A DNA stretch of 64,000 nucleotides, taken from the NCBI GenBank assembly GCA_964483465.1, contig CAZABG010000002.1, forward strand, positions 1-64,000, in the 5' to 3' direction. Source of the DNA: CAZABG01 sp964483465 (lineage in GTDB: Bacteria; Chlamydiota; Chlamydiia; Chlamydiales; Parachlamydiaceae). Shown one piece after another: positions 50,280-59,311 of the stretch; the first letter of the stretch is position 1, and every line of letters begins with the position of its first letter. The position numbers and the translations under genes were made by a program. Under the pieces are notes generated by a model, which searched no databases, was not told the DNA's origin, and was given only the letters and a program-made list of their open reading frames with translations.

Positions 50280-50364
50280 GCGCTACTTAAGTGTAGAATT
50301 TAAAGCCGTGCTTTATTATTATATGACCTTTAAACCCTAAAATTATTCATCAGGTGATGAGAAA

Positions 50365-50544
50365 ATGACTATTGTTAAAGTCCGTCCAGGCGAGCCCATC
50401 GATAAAGCTCTTAGAGCGCTTAAAAAAAGACTCGATAAAGAGGGTGTCATGAAGGCTGTAAAAGCGCACCGTTTTTACTCTAAGCCATCGGTACGTAAAA
50501 GAGCGAAGTCGAAACTCGCCTTGAAATACAAAAAGCAGCGTTAA
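50365..50544 (+). CDS. rpsU: 30S ribosomal protein bS21
   Basis: This 59-residue basic protein: TIVKVRPGEPIDKALRALKK, then VMKAVKAHRFYSKPSVRKR and a Lys-rich end. This is the usual S21 pattern (VxVRxGExxDxALRRLKR). ATG 50365 is preceded by AGGTGATGAG. It matches CT342, between tsaB-like CT343 and dnaJ CT341. A perfect hairpin lies between it and dnaJ. Confidence 0.95.
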   Translation: MTIVKVRPGEPIDKALRALKKRLDKEGVMKAVKAHRFYSKPSVRKRAKSKLALKYKKQR

Positions 50545-50568
50545 TACTGCCCTTTCTGTAGTTTATCC

Positions 50569-50590
50569 GCACGGAACATATATTCCGTGC
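50569..50590 (+). promoter_or_regulatory. perfect hairpin between rpsU and dnaJ
   Basis: GCACGGAA (50569-50576) and TTCCGTGC (50583-50590) form an 8-bp perfect stem with a CATATA loop. Only a weak T-rich tail (CACTCTTTAT) follows, so it may be an attenuator or processing signal rather than a full terminator. Confidence 0.55.
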
Positions 50591-50625
50591 CACTCTTTAT
50601 AACTTAAAAATTTTCGGGTCTTCTT

Positions 50626-51792
50626 ATGGCTGATTATTATGAAATTTTAGAAATCCCTAAAACTGCATCACAAGAAGAAATTAAAAAGGCTTACCGAAAA
50701 AAAGCCTTGATGTTCCATCCCGACCGCAATCCAGGCAATGCCGACGCGGAAAAAAAATTTAAAGAAATCTCTGAAGCTTACGAAGTTCTCTCCGACGAAA
50801 AAAAACGGTCCATGTACGATCAGTACGGCAAAGACGCAGTCAATGCGGGTGCCGGCGGATTTGGCGGCGGCCAGCAAGGCTTCTCTTCTATGGAAGAGGC
50901 GCTTCGTACGTTCATGGGCGCATTCGGCGGTGGCGGCGGCGGCGGAGACAACATGTTTGAAAGCATTTTCGGCATGGGCGGCGGCGATTATGGCGATGGG
51001 GGAAGATCTCATCCCCGCCAGGGCGCAAGTAAGCGGGCTAATATCACGATTACGTTTGATGAGGCTGCAAAAGGGACGGATAAAGAACTTTCGATCACTA
51101 ATTATGTAACATGCGCGACTTGCAACGGTAAAGGCGCTGAAAGTGCTGCCGGTATCAAAAAGTGCAACCGCTGCGGCGGAAAAGGACAAGTATTTGAGCA
51201 GCGCGGCTTTTTCTCGATGTCAATGCCATGCCCTCAGTGTCACGGCGAAGGAAAGATGATTGTCGATCCTTGCAAAACTTGTCATGGTGAAGGCGTTGTC
51301 AAAGAAAAGCAAAGAGTAAAAATTCATATTCCTGCCGGCGTTGATAATGGCATGCGCCTTAAAATGTCTGGTTACGGCGATGCGGGACCGAACGGCGGAC
51401 CTCACGGCGATCTATACGTTTTTATTACCGTCGAACCGCACAAAATGTTCCATAGGGAAGGAAATAATATCCTTTTAGACCTTCCGATTACTTTCGCGGA
51501 AGCGGCGCTTGGTTGCAAAAAAGACGTTCCGTCTCTCTTTAATCATACCGTTCGCATCACCATTCCGGAAGGAACTCAAAACGGTAAAGTCTTCCGCGTT
51601 AAAGCAGAGGGCTTCCCAAATGTTCATGGTTCAGGAAGAGGTGATCTGCTTGTTAAAATCTTCGTCGAAACGCCAACGAAGTTAAGCCAGAAGCAAAAAG
51701 ATCTCTTATCGCAATTCCAGGCGCTGGAAGATACACACAATACGCCTAACCGAAAAGGCTTTCTCGATAACCTCAAAGAACTTTTCGCTTAA
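50626..51792 (+). CDS. dnaJ: chaperone protein DnaJ
   Basis: Hsp40 co-chaperone that delivers substrates to DnaK. The 388-residue protein has a J domain with FHPDRNPGNADAEKKF (HPD), a long Gly-rich linker (GAFGGGGGGGDNMFESIFGM), and four zinc-finger repeats CATCNGKG, CNRCGGKG, CPQCHGEG and CKTCHGEG, then the substrate-binding barrels. Type A DnaJ of full length. Downstream of rpsU, as in C. trachomatis (CT341). No HrcA CIRCE palindrome is seen ahead of it. Confidence 0.97.
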   Translation: MADYYEILEIPKTASQEEIKKAYRKKALMFHPDRNPGNADAEKKFKEISEAYEVLSDEKKRSMYDQYGKDAVNAGAGGFGGGQQGFSSMEEALRTFMGAFGGGGGGGDNMFESIFGMGGGDYGDGGRSHPRQGASKRANITITFDEAAKGTDKELSITNYVTCATCNGKGAESAAGIKKCNRCGGKGQVFEQRGFFSMSMPCPQCHGEGKMIVDPCKTCHGEGVVKEKQRVKIHIPAGVDNGMRLKMSGYGDAGPNGGPHGDLYVFITVEPHKMFHREGNNILLDLPITFAEAALGCKKDVPSLFNHTVRITIPEGTQNGKVFRVKAEGFPNVHGSGRGDLLVKIFVETPTKLSQKQKDLLSQFQALEDTHNTPNRKGFLDNLKELFA

Positions 51793-51799
51793 ACAGCGG

Positions 51800-51815
51800 G
51801 AGGCTATAATGCCTC
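51800..51815 (+). promoter_or_regulatory. TATAAT embedded in a GAGGC palindrome
   Basis: GAGGC-TATAAT-GCCTC: the -10 box (51805-51810) forms the centre of a 16-base palindrome. The start near 51817 would give a ~25-base leader for the gene at 51842. The arms could be an operator, or part of a hairpin ending dnaJ. Confidence 0.4.
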
Positions 51816-51841
51816 TCAAATAAATAAACTTAGCAAGATTT

Positions 51842-52888
51842 ATGGATCCTCTTTTAGCTAATTCATTTCCCATTGCGCCTGTGGATGGCGAAAATATTCG
51901 CGTTAAATTGACTTCTAAGGCAGTAGAAGTGATTCAATCAATTGTCCTCGCTAATCAAAATAGTATGGCCAATTGTCAAAAGGAATTAAAACTGCTCGAT
52001 TCCGGGGTTTTCTATCCTGATGAGTACTACCGGATGCTTAAAATTCTCAATCAGCAAAGGCGAATTGATTTCCTTGTTACGAATGGCAATTTTTGGCATG
52101 GGTTTGCATCTCCCTCTCATTTCAAAATGATATCTAAACCTAAAACTTGCGAAACTCCGACGGGAGTTATCGGATGTTGTTTTGTTTTAAAAGAAGGGGT
52201 TCTCGCATCGGATGCGCTTGCTTCATTGCGTCAGAAAACGTCTCTTATCGGGTGCGCGGAAGTCGTTCAGATTGCCTATTACGAAGCGATAAAACATGTT
52301 CTCGGTGAAGCTAAATTCAATACTCTTTTTGCTTTCGATTCGCCTACACCTCTTACTCTTGGCCAATCTCGTTTAGTTGTTTCGCCTTTTGCTTTTTTAA
52401 TTAAAGGGCTTCCTTCTAAAGGAAAGTTTAAAAAAGGGGATGTGGTTCAATTTAAAAATTCGCCCGTGTACAGCCTAAAAAACCCTACAGGAAGCGGATT
52501 TTCTTTTATTACGCTATGCTGCGATGATACTCTTGGAAAAGAGAGATTCACGACGCTCGGCTTAGATCCGAAAGGTTCGACGCATCAAGGCATTAAAGCG
52601 GCTTTGACGGAGGAATTCAACAAGCCTTCATTAGGAACTACAGTTCTAACTGACGATGTAGCGAAATTAGTATTTACACCTGAAAGGCTTTCAAAAGTAA
52701 AAGAGTTAAAAAATGCGAAAATCTCGGCAGAACAACTGGAAGAGTTGCAAGGGGGAGAAGTTATGTTTCATGCCGAAATTGCGGCAGAACTGATAAACAT
52801 GCTTGCATCTGCTCCTGCCGAAATAGGAAGGATCATTTTGGATACCTGGATTGAAACGCATAGCAAGCAATTAGCCGGCCTCCGCTAA
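51842..52888 (+). CDS. protein-glutamine gamma-glutamyltransferase (Tgl)-like protein
   Basis: Resembles Bacillus Tgl, a transglutaminase that crosslinks coat proteins. This 348-residue protein has LIGCAEVVQIAYYEAI (Cys138, matching the active-site region of Tgl, FECATAIVIVFYKA-like), FNTLFAFDSPTPL, and KKGDVVQFKNSPVYSLKNPT (cf. PGDCxYFKNPDV), then KGSTHQGIK with His248 as in the HGIG element. This order matches Tgl well, although the rest diverges, and the N-terminal ~80 residues are unlike. It has no signal peptide. A palindromic TATAAT precedes it. A crosslinking or deamidating enzyme, possibly secreted, is likely; unproven. Confidence 0.6.
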   Translation: MDPLLANSFPIAPVDGENIRVKLTSKAVEVIQSIVLANQNSMANCQKELKLLDSGVFYPDEYYRMLKILNQQRRIDFLVTNGNFWHGFASPSHFKMISKPKTCETPTGVIGCCFVLKEGVLASDALASLRQKTSLIGCAEVVQIAYYEAIKHVLGEAKFNTLFAFDSPTPLTLGQSRLVVSPFAFLIKGLPSKGKFKKGDVVQFKNSPVYSLKNPTGSGFSFITLCCDDTLGKERFTTLGLDPKGSTHQGIKAALTEEFNKPSLGTTVLTDDVAKLVFTPERLSKVKELKNAKISAEQLEELQGGEVMFHAEIAAELINMLASAPAEIGRIILDTWIETHSKQLAGLR

Positions 52889-52889
52889 A

Positions 52890-54131
52890 CTAAAGACTTT
52901 CCTCGAATTCATGCACGTCATAATCTTTCAAGTTTTGGTAGTAGAACGTCTTGTGCTTTAAAAAAATATCAATCCCGATCCCTCTTGCGAGACGGTTCGC
53001 TCCAATTCCGATACCCGGTATGTCTCCTGCAATATTGCCCTGGCTTAAGGTGGCTCCATGATTGAAACAGTAAATGTTGTTGTAAGGTGTTAGTTCAAAT
53101 GATTCTCCTAAATAGGGCCAGCTGAGCGCAAAAGGATATTTTTTCTTCTCTTCATCAGACATATGGTTTCCCCACATATCGATATCGAGGTCTTTCAAAA
53201 AAGGAACCTCTTTAACATCTACTTTGAAGCCGGTCGCAAAGAAAACAAAATCGTAATCTTTAGGAATAACATTACATTCGTAAAGAACGTTAAGATTGGA
53301 ATATCCTTTAATTCTTAAAATGGATTCAAAGGGAGGGGTCGATAATCCCTCAGCATGGGCTTCGGTAAATCTAAGTTTATCTTTATCGGATAAGAAATAG
53401 TATCCGAGCATGTAACCACTATAAGCTGTCGCGATCCCTTTATTCACATTATTGATTTTCTTTCCGCGGCACATAAGGTCCACTTGAGCAGCGCCGGCTT
53501 CCAGGGCTGCGCCTGCAGCATCAAGGCCAGAGGCTCCCGTACCCACAACAGCTACCTTTAGACCTTTTAGACGAGCAACATCATAAATTTCGGAAGTATG
53601 AATGTATTTATCGCGGGGGATTTGATCGATCCAATCAGGAAAGTTCGGTCCGCCAAATCCGCTTCTTCCCGTTGCAATGATAACTTTTGAGGCTTCAATT
53701 AGAGATTTATCTGTTTTTACTAATAGTTTGTCGCCTTTTACTTGGAGCTCTTCAACAAATTCCCTATTCAAAACTTCAAGTTCCAAAATTTCTCTAAGCC
53801 AAAAAAGGTATGCTTCCCAATCTTCATTGGGGATCTTATAAAGCGTTTCCCAGGCTGCATCGCCTTTCGCTTTTCTGAAAAAATTTTCAAAACTGTACTC
53901 AGGAAATTGGATTGCGGGACCAAGGAGCGTTTTTCCCGAACGAAGATGGCGCATTCTTGCGCTTGTAATCCACGGCCCCTCTTTTCCTTCTTCACTTTTG
54001 TCGATAAGAATTATCTTGTTTATGCCCAGTCGTTTAAGTTCAAAAGCGGCGGTAATGCCTGCCATTCCGGCCCCAATTATTACGATGGGTTTCATCTTAT
54101 CTGGTGTCCAATCTTGCTCGAAGTGATTCAT
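52890..54131 (-). CDS. FAD/NAD(P)-dependent oxidoreductase (flavin monooxygenase-like)
   Basis: This 413-residue protein has two dinucleotide-binding motifs: VIIGAGMAGITAAFELKRLG (FAD) and VAVVGTGASGLDAAGAALEAGA (NADPH), with FATGFKVDV as the late FAD-linked ATG motif. The layout matches flavin-containing monooxygenases or Baeyer-Villiger-like enzymes (KVIIATGRSGFGGP). There is no disulphide CxxC, so not a thioredoxin-reductase type. The substrate is unknown. It lies convergent, 1 base from the Tgl-like gene end, and divergent from the efflux operon, with a structured element between. Confidence 0.88.
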   Translation of the reverse strand: MNHFEQDWTPDKMKPIVIIGAGMAGITAAFELKRLGINKIILIDKSEEGKEGPWITSARMRHLRSGKTLLGPAIQFPEYSFENFFRKAKGDAAWETLYKIPNEDWEAYLFWLREILELEVLNREFVEELQVKGDKLLVKTDKSLIEASKVIIATGRSGFGGPNFPDWIDQIPRDKYIHTSEIYDVARLKGLKVAVVGTGASGLDAAGAALEAGAAQVDLMCRGKKINNVNKGIATAYSGYMLGYYFLSDKDKLRFTEAHAEGLSTPPFESILRIKGYSNLNVLYECNVIPKDYDFVFFATGFKVDVKEVPFLKDLDIDMWGNHMSDEEKKKYPFALSWPYLGESFELTPYNNIYCFNHGATLSQGNIAGDIPGIGIGANRLARGIGIDIFLKHKTFYYQNLKDYDVHEFEESL

Positions 54132-54177
54132 TTAACCTCTTTCATAACCTCATTTGCTTGCTAAAATCGTCCTTTCT

Positions 54178-54324
54178 CCGTGGATTTTTATCGCTCTCTC
54201 TTGCCGACTCTATAAGAGTCGTCTCGTTCGTTTGATCCGAAACTACAAGTAGTTTCTAAAAATCGACGGAAAAATCACCGATTTTTTCAAACAAAGCAGG
54301 CTATTCAAGAGATCTATTCTTGAG
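54178..54324. repeat. multi-hairpin structured intergenic element
   Basis: An outer stem CCGTGGATTTTT (54178-54189) pairs with AAAAATCGACGG (54258-54269, 11 of 12). Inside are two perfect hairpins: CGACTCT-ATA-AGAGTCG (54205-54221) and GAAACTAC-AA-GTAGTTTC (54239-54256). Beyond follow GAAAAATC-ACC-GATTTTT and TCAAGA/TCTTGA (54305-54323). It is compact, non-coding, and placed between divergent genes. Confidence 0.7.
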
Positions 54325-54356
54325 TCTAATAAATTAAAAATATAATTTATATTCTT

Positions 54357-55757
54357 ATGCGTTGGCTTCTTTTCATTATAATCTTGTCCAGCTGTCTTCG
54401 TCATCCAAGACCTGATGAAGAAGCAGTTGTCCCTGAGCCTGTGGCGTTTGAGATAGAAGAAAGAACGGCAAGCCCTCTTTTTCAGGAGCTTGATAGTTGC
54501 GAGCCATGGTGGTATAGCCTTTCTGATACTGCTTTGAAGGGTTACATAGAAAAAGCGCTTGAAAGCAATCCAAGAAGCTTAATGGCCGACGTTAAAGTAC
54601 GCCTCACAAAGGCAGAGGCGCTCTTTTTTGGCGCAAAAATGCTTCCTGAAGTTGAATATTTAGCCGACATGACCAATCAAAGGCTAAGTAAGAATGGTAT
54701 TTTTGGTCTTTTTCCAGGAGTTCCTTTTAACTTCAAACAATATGAAATGGGTTTTCAGTTTAATTATGAGTTCGATTTTTGGGAAAAAAATCAGAATAGG
54801 ATGAGAGCTGCGCTTGGAGAGCACGAAGCTGCTTGGGCTGAACGTGAGCAGGCAAGACTCATTTTATCTATTTCTGTCGCGGATGCTTACTGGCAATACC
54901 TAATATTACGTCAGCGAGAAACGGCTTATGATAATATCGTTCAGTTGCAAACGAAGCTTGTAGAAATAGAAGAAGAAAAAAAGAAGCGCAATATATCTTC
55001 AAATCTCCAGATTCTCCCTTTAAAAGAGGCGCTTGAAAGTTACATAGCGGCTTTGCATAAAGCGCGTCAAAATAAAGACGCTGCTTATTACCAACTTCAA
55101 GCCTTAGTAAATCCTAATTTTGACGAGCCTATAGAAATAAAAGAAATTTGGGTAGATGACTATCTTCCTTTGCCGATTCCAACCAATCTGCATATGGATT
55201 TACTTCATCGCCGTCCCGATTTAACTGCATTAAAATGGAAAGTGGAAGCAAGAGATAGAGAGCGTCTGTCCGCTCAAGCGGAATTTTACCCCGATTTTCA
55301 ATTTTTGGGTTTAGTGGGAATTCAAACGATTAGTCCCCAAAAACTTTTTAGGGGAGATAGCTTATACGGAAACTGGGGTCCTGCTGTTCATTTGCCTATA
55401 TTCACTGGCGGCGCCTTATCTGCTAACTATCTTGCCAAAGATGAACAAACCCTTCTTGCTATTTTAGAATATGAACAGGGAGTTCGTGACGCGGTTGCGG
55501 AAACGTTGATATCTTTAAGCGAAACCATTGAATTAAATGAAAGATATCAAGCCAATAGAAGAAGAGAAGAAGAGGCAACTCAATTTGAAACGCTAGTTAT
55601 AGCTCGTCAAAAAAATAATTTAGCGACCACGCAAGATCGTATTCGATCGGCGATAGAAAAATATCGTGCGCGTGATGAAAAGTTGAAAATGGAAGGATTC
55701 CTATTTAGAGGAATTCTCGATGTTATAAGAAGTGTAGGCGGAAATTATCATGAATAA
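54357..55757 (+). CDS. outer-membrane efflux lipoprotein (TolC/OprM/NodT type)
   Basis: Outer-membrane channel of a tripartite exporter, 466 residues. The N-terminus MRWLLFIIILSSCLRHPRP has a lipobox (LSSC), so it is lipid-anchored. The OEP repeats are visible: LIEKALESNPRSLMADVKV-like helix, FNYEFDFWEKNQNRMRAAL, SVADAYWQYLILRQRE, LLHRRPDLTALKWKVEAR and PAVHLPIFTGGALSANYLA, the typical NodT-family order. It overlaps the membrane-fusion gene by 8 nt. Outer-membrane channel for drugs or metabolites; it is the first gene of the operon. Confidence 0.92.
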   Translation: MRWLLFIIILSSCLRHPRPDEEAVVPEPVAFEIEERTASPLFQELDSCEPWWYSLSDTALKGYIEKALESNPRSLMADVKVRLTKAEALFFGAKMLPEVEYLADMTNQRLSKNGIFGLFPGVPFNFKQYEMGFQFNYEFDFWEKNQNRMRAALGEHEAAWAEREQARLILSISVADAYWQYLILRQRETAYDNIVQLQTKLVEIEEEKKKRNISSNLQILPLKEALESYIAALHKARQNKDAAYYQLQALVNPNFDEPIEIKEIWVDDYLPLPIPTNLHMDLLHRRPDLTALKWKVEARDRERLSAQAEFYPDFQFLGLVGIQTISPQKLFRGDSLYGNWGPAVHLPIFTGGALSANYLAKDEQTLLAILEYEQGVRDAVAETLISLSETIELNERYQANRRREEEATQFETLVIARQKNNLATTQDRIRSAIEKYRARDEKLKMEGFLFRGILDVIRSVGGNYHE

Positions 55758-56895
55758 TCGGCGTAATCATGTTCTTGCGAGCATTACGATAGTAATTCTA
55801 GTTTTAGCTCTGCTGATATTTTTATATTACCTTTTCTTTTTAAGACCTTATGTTACGACGGACGATGCTTATGTTAATGGGGATAGGATTTCGGTTTCTT
55901 CACAAGTTCAGGGAAGAACAATCGCAGTTTATGTGAATAACGGTGACTTGGTTATCAAAGGTAAGCCGGTAGTACGATTAGATCCGACAGATTATCAACT
56001 CAGCTATCAAAAGGCGCTTGATCAGCTGGCTCAAACTTCTCGTGAAATAAGAAGATTGCAATCTCAAGTAAAAGAATCGACGGCCCAATTAGCAATACGT
56101 CAAGCGGAGCTAAGACAATCAGAGTATAACTTCAGCAACCGTCGGGATCTGCAGTCGATCGATGCTGTCACGAACGAAGAAGTTAAGACAAATGAAACAC
56201 AATTAAGTGCGGCCAAAGAGCAAGTAAACATCGTGCAGAGTCAATTGAACGCCTTGAAAAACTTGCTAGGAGAGGGTCCTATTGAAGAAAATCCTAAAAT
56301 TCTGATCGCGGCAGACAATGTGCGCGCAAGTTATTTGAATTTGATACGCTGCGAAATAGTTGCCCCTATTACAGGAATTGTTGCTCAACGGTCGGTTGAA
56401 GTGGGCGAGGCGGTTGATCCAAGAAGGCCTTTATTTGCTATCGTTCCGCAAGATACAATGTGGGTCGATGCCAATTTTAAAGAGATCGAATTAACCGATG
56501 TGCGGATAGGTCAGCCTGCGGAAGTTAAAGCGGATATCTTTGGCTCAGATGTTATCTATAAAGGAAAAGTGATTGGAATAATACCAGGTACGGGTGCTGC
56601 CTTTTCCCTTCTTCCTCCACAAAACGCATCTGGAAATTGGATTAAAATCGTCCAAAGGGTTCCGGTAAGAATTTCGCTTGATCCGGAAACCCTGGAAAAA
56701 TTTCCTTTACGTTTAGGCCTTTCGTGTAGAGTTTCTGTTAAAGTCACCGATACATCAGGTCCCTTTAATGTGGAAAAAGCCATTAATAAACCGAACAGTA
56801 CCACCTCTGTCTATGAAATCGATTTTACAGAGCTGAATCAAAAAATAGACAAGATTATCAGGGAAAATGTCAACGAGCAGCACACCTCAGCATAG
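55750..56895 (+). CDS. HlyD/EmrA-type membrane fusion protein
   Basis: Periplasmic adaptor, 381 residues. A single N-terminal membrane helix (SITIVILVLALLIFLYYLFF) is followed by TDDAYVNGDRISVSSQVQGRTIAVYVNNGD (biotinyl-lipoyl half), a coiled coil (about 100-190, KALDQLAQTSREIRRLQSQV), and the second lipoyl half IVAPITGIVAQRSVEVGEAV, then a barrel with AEVKADIFGSD. It is EmrA-like by its pairing with a DHA2 permease. It overlaps both neighbours, indicating one transcript. Confidence 0.93.
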   Translation: MNNRRNHVLASITIVILVLALLIFLYYLFFLRPYVTTDDAYVNGDRISVSSQVQGRTIAVYVNNGDLVIKGKPVVRLDPTDYQLSYQKALDQLAQTSREIRRLQSQVKESTAQLAIRQAELRQSEYNFSNRRDLQSIDAVTNEEVKTNETQLSAAKEQVNIVQSQLNALKNLLGEGPIEENPKILIAADNVRASYLNLIRCEIVAPITGIVAQRSVEVGEAVDPRRPLFAIVPQDTMWVDANFKEIELTDVRIGQPAEVKADIFGSDVIYKGKVIGIIPGTGAAFSLLPPQNASGNWIKIVQRVPVRISLDPETLEKFPLRLGLSCRVSVKVTDTSGPFNVEKAINKPNSTTSVYEIDFTELNQKIDKIIRENVNEQHTSA

Positions 56896-58411
56896 TTTCT
56901 TTGTCCTTTTTCTGATTACGATCGGATTGAGTCTTGGTACGTTTTTGCAAATTTTAGATACAGCGATCGCAAACGTTTCCATTCCCAATATCGCAGGGGA
57001 TTTAGGCGTAAGTCCTAGCACAGGAACCTGGGTAATTACTTCTTTTGCAATTAGCAACGCGGTCGTCTTGCCCCTAACGGGTTGGTTGTCGAGTTTATTT
57101 GGACAAGTACGTTTATTTGTTTGGTCGACAGGGCTCTTTACTTTCGCTTCTTTTTTATGCGGAATCGCATGGAGTTTTGAAGTTTTACTTATATTTAGAA
57201 TTATTCAAGGAGCCGTTGCGGGTTGTTTAATACCTATATCGCAAGGTTTATTACTTAATAATTATCCTGAAAGTCAAAAGGGCCTCGCGCTCGGATTTTG
57301 GGCCATGATTGTGGTAGTGGCGCCAGTTATTGGACCCGTCCTTGGAGGTTATCTTACTGACAACTATGGATGGCCGTGGATTTTCTTCATCAACGTACCA
57401 ATTGGTATTTTTTCTTGCTTTCTGGTTTGGAAATTTCTTGAAAATGAAAAAATCGATAATCCTTTGCCCATCGATTATATTGGACTTCTTCTAATTTTGA
57501 TAGCGGTCGCAACCCTTCAGATTACTCTTGATAAAGGGCAGGAGTTAGATTGGTTCTCAAGTAATTTTATAAGAACAACGGCGATTATTTCATTTCTAGG
57601 CTTTGTTTATTTCTGTGTCTGGAATTATTACTCCAAATATCCTTTGGTAAATTTTGAATTTTTCACTTCGCGAAATTTTAATTATTCCCTATTGACCTGT
57701 TCGCTTGGGTTTATGGTATTTTTTGGAACGACTGTGCTATTGCCCCTCTGGCTGCAAACTCAGCAAGGCTATACGGCATTTAAGGCAGGGGTAACCGTTA
57801 CGCCGATCGCGATCATGCCGCTACTGCTTTCGCCAATAGTTGGAAAGTATATGGCTCATTTAGATCAGCGCTATCTTGTCAGTTTTAGCTTCTTCATGTT
57901 TTCGATCACTTTTTTCTGGTTATCGGGTTTAAATACCGATGTCGATATCGGTCACATCATTAAAATTCGTCTCGTACAAGGGCTTGGGCTTGCCTTCTTT
58001 TTCATCCCGCTCATTCAAATTGGCCTATCGGAAATACCTAATAAGGAAATTTCGAGTTCCTCCGGCATCTATAACTTTATCCGTTTAACCATTGGGGGAG
58101 GAGTCGGAACCTCGATTTACGTAACTCTTTGGGAGCGTCGTGAGATTTATCATCGGAGTGTGCTTGTCGATAACTTAACTCCATTTGATCCCACCTATCA
58201 AAGGGCATTCGAGATCGCAAAAGATCTTGGAGTGAGCGACCTCAAAGCTCAAGCGATTCTGGAAAGAGTTTTAGAGCAGCAATCGTATCTTCTTGCGGTT
58301 AACGACTGCTTTTATTTCTCTGCATGGCTATTTCTCGCCCTTATTCCACTTATTTGGTTGTCAAAGCCAATAAAAAGGGATGTAGAAAAGGCTGTAATAG
58401 CTTCAGAATGA
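56867..58411 (+). CDS. DHA2-family drug:H+ antiporter (EmrB/QacA type)
   Basis: This 514-residue inner-membrane permease has 14 predicted helices. Motif D1 of DHA2 proteins is seen as LDTAIANVSIPNIAGDLG in helix 1; motif C appears as VVAPVIGPVLGGYLTDNYGWPWIFFINVPIG (PxxGPxxGG) in helix 5. It works with the adaptor and lipoprotein channel encoded immediately upstream, giving an EmrAB-TolC-like pump. It starts 29 nt inside the adaptor gene. The substrate range is unknown; in an intracellular bacterium it may export host-derived amphiphiles. Confidence 0.93.
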   Translation: MSTSSTPQHSFFVLFLITIGLSLGTFLQILDTAIANVSIPNIAGDLGVSPSTGTWVITSFAISNAVVLPLTGWLSSLFGQVRLFVWSTGLFTFASFLCGIAWSFEVLLIFRIIQGAVAGCLIPISQGLLLNNYPESQKGLALGFWAMIVVVAPVIGPVLGGYLTDNYGWPWIFFINVPIGIFSCFLVWKFLENEKIDNPLPIDYIGLLLILIAVATLQITLDKGQELDWFSSNFIRTTAIISFLGFVYFCVWNYYSKYPLVNFEFFTSRNFNYSLLTCSLGFMVFFGTTVLLPLWLQTQQGYTAFKAGVTVTPIAIMPLLLSPIVGKYMAHLDQRYLVSFSFFMFSITFFWLSGLNTDVDIGHIIKIRLVQGLGLAFFFIPLIQIGLSEIPNKEISSSSGIYNFIRLTIGGGVGTSIYVTLWERREIYHRSVLVDNLTPFDPTYQRAFEIAKDLGVSDLKAQAILERVLEQQSYLLAVNDCFYFSAWLFLALIPLIWLSKPIKRDVEKAVIASE

Positions 58412-58494
58412 AGTTAATATATCGTTAATTGCAAAACCTCTTATAGATAATTATCTTTAATACATGTAATTTTAAAGTAACAGGAGGAATGGTT

Positions 58495-58929
58495 ATGGCT
58501 TCTGATAAAGCATGGGTCGTCGTCGCGAATAACGCTGAGGCTAAGATATATAAGGTTTCAAAATTTCCCAAACTTGAAGAGGTGGCCATGATGCGCAATA
58601 CGCAAAGCCGTCTTCGAGATCACGAACTCGTATCCGATCGTCCGGGTCGTAACTTCAGCAGGACAGGAACAAGACGCCATGCTTACGAATCTAAAACCGA
58701 TCCTCAAGATCATGAATTTGACAAGTTTGCCCGTATGTTGGCGCGCCAGCTGCATAAAGCTTATGAGGATGGAGAGTATGGCAGATTATACCTCTTTTGC
58801 TCGCCAGAATTTCTTGGCATATTGCGCCCTTACTTAAATGGCAGGCTGCCCATTAGGGGAGAGTACACAAAAGACCTTGTGAAACAAGATATAGAAAAAA
58901 TCGAGCATCAGTTAACTGCTGTTGTTTGA
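58495..58929 (+). CDS. host attachment protein family (eRF1-like fold)
   Basis: This 144-residue protein matches the family annotated as required for attachment to host cells (AtsA-like from Agrobacterium): KAWVVVANNAEAKIYKVS, ETKTDPQDHEF-like YESKTDPQDHEFDKFARMLA and LYLFCSPEFLGILRPYL. The fold is reportedly eRF1 domain 1-like and the attachment role is poorly founded. The start at 58495 has AGGAGG seven bases upstream; ATG 58489 is too close to it. No signal peptide, so cytoplasmic. It stands alone after the efflux operon. Confidence 0.85.
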   Translation: MASDKAWVVVANNAEAKIYKVSKFPKLEEVAMMRNTQSRLRDHELVSDRPGRNFSRTGTRRHAYESKTDPQDHEFDKFARMLARQLHKAYEDGEYGRLYLFCSPEFLGILRPYLNGRLPIRGEYTKDLVKQDIEKIEHQLTAVV

Positions 58930-58943
58930 AAGAAGTCTAATAA

Positions 58944-59040
58944 TAAGAGATCAGTGAGAGGCTCGTTGTTCACATTTGAAACTTTTACAGAAATGTAATA
59001 GGGAAAATTTGAGAATAGCGAGTCTCTCACTGATCTCTTA
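58944..59040. repeat. 97-bp element with 22-bp terminal inverted repeats
   Basis: TAAGAGATCAGTGAGAGGCT (58944 onward) is repeated in inverse orientation at 59019-59040; 21 of 22 bases pair, with a 53-base AT-rich spacer. TA dinucleotides border both arms. It could act as a terminator for the upstream gene or be a miniature mobile element. Confidence 0.75.
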
Positions 59041-59311
59041 TATCTTTAAAACAAAAGTAACTTCAATTTGGGTTAACTCGCTTTACCTCTTTTTTCGAAG
59101 GTCATTCTATTTTCTCTTTGTTCCCTCTACCCCTCTCTTTCTCCCCGTCTCTGTGTTATAAAGTAGATAATCATTGAAAATTTTGTGCATTTTAAACAAC
59201 GAGCAGGTGTAAGACTAAGCCTTCCTATATCTCTACAAGCTTTAGCTTTGGTGATCCTGTAACAAAACAAATAATAAATTCTTGCATATGGCATTTGTTA
59301 CTAAGGAGTAG

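Noticed and set aside
53742..54164. 140-codon plus-strand frame opposite the flavin oxidoreductase
   Set aside because: Fully antisense to a gene with two clear dinucleotide motifs; no ribosome binding site.
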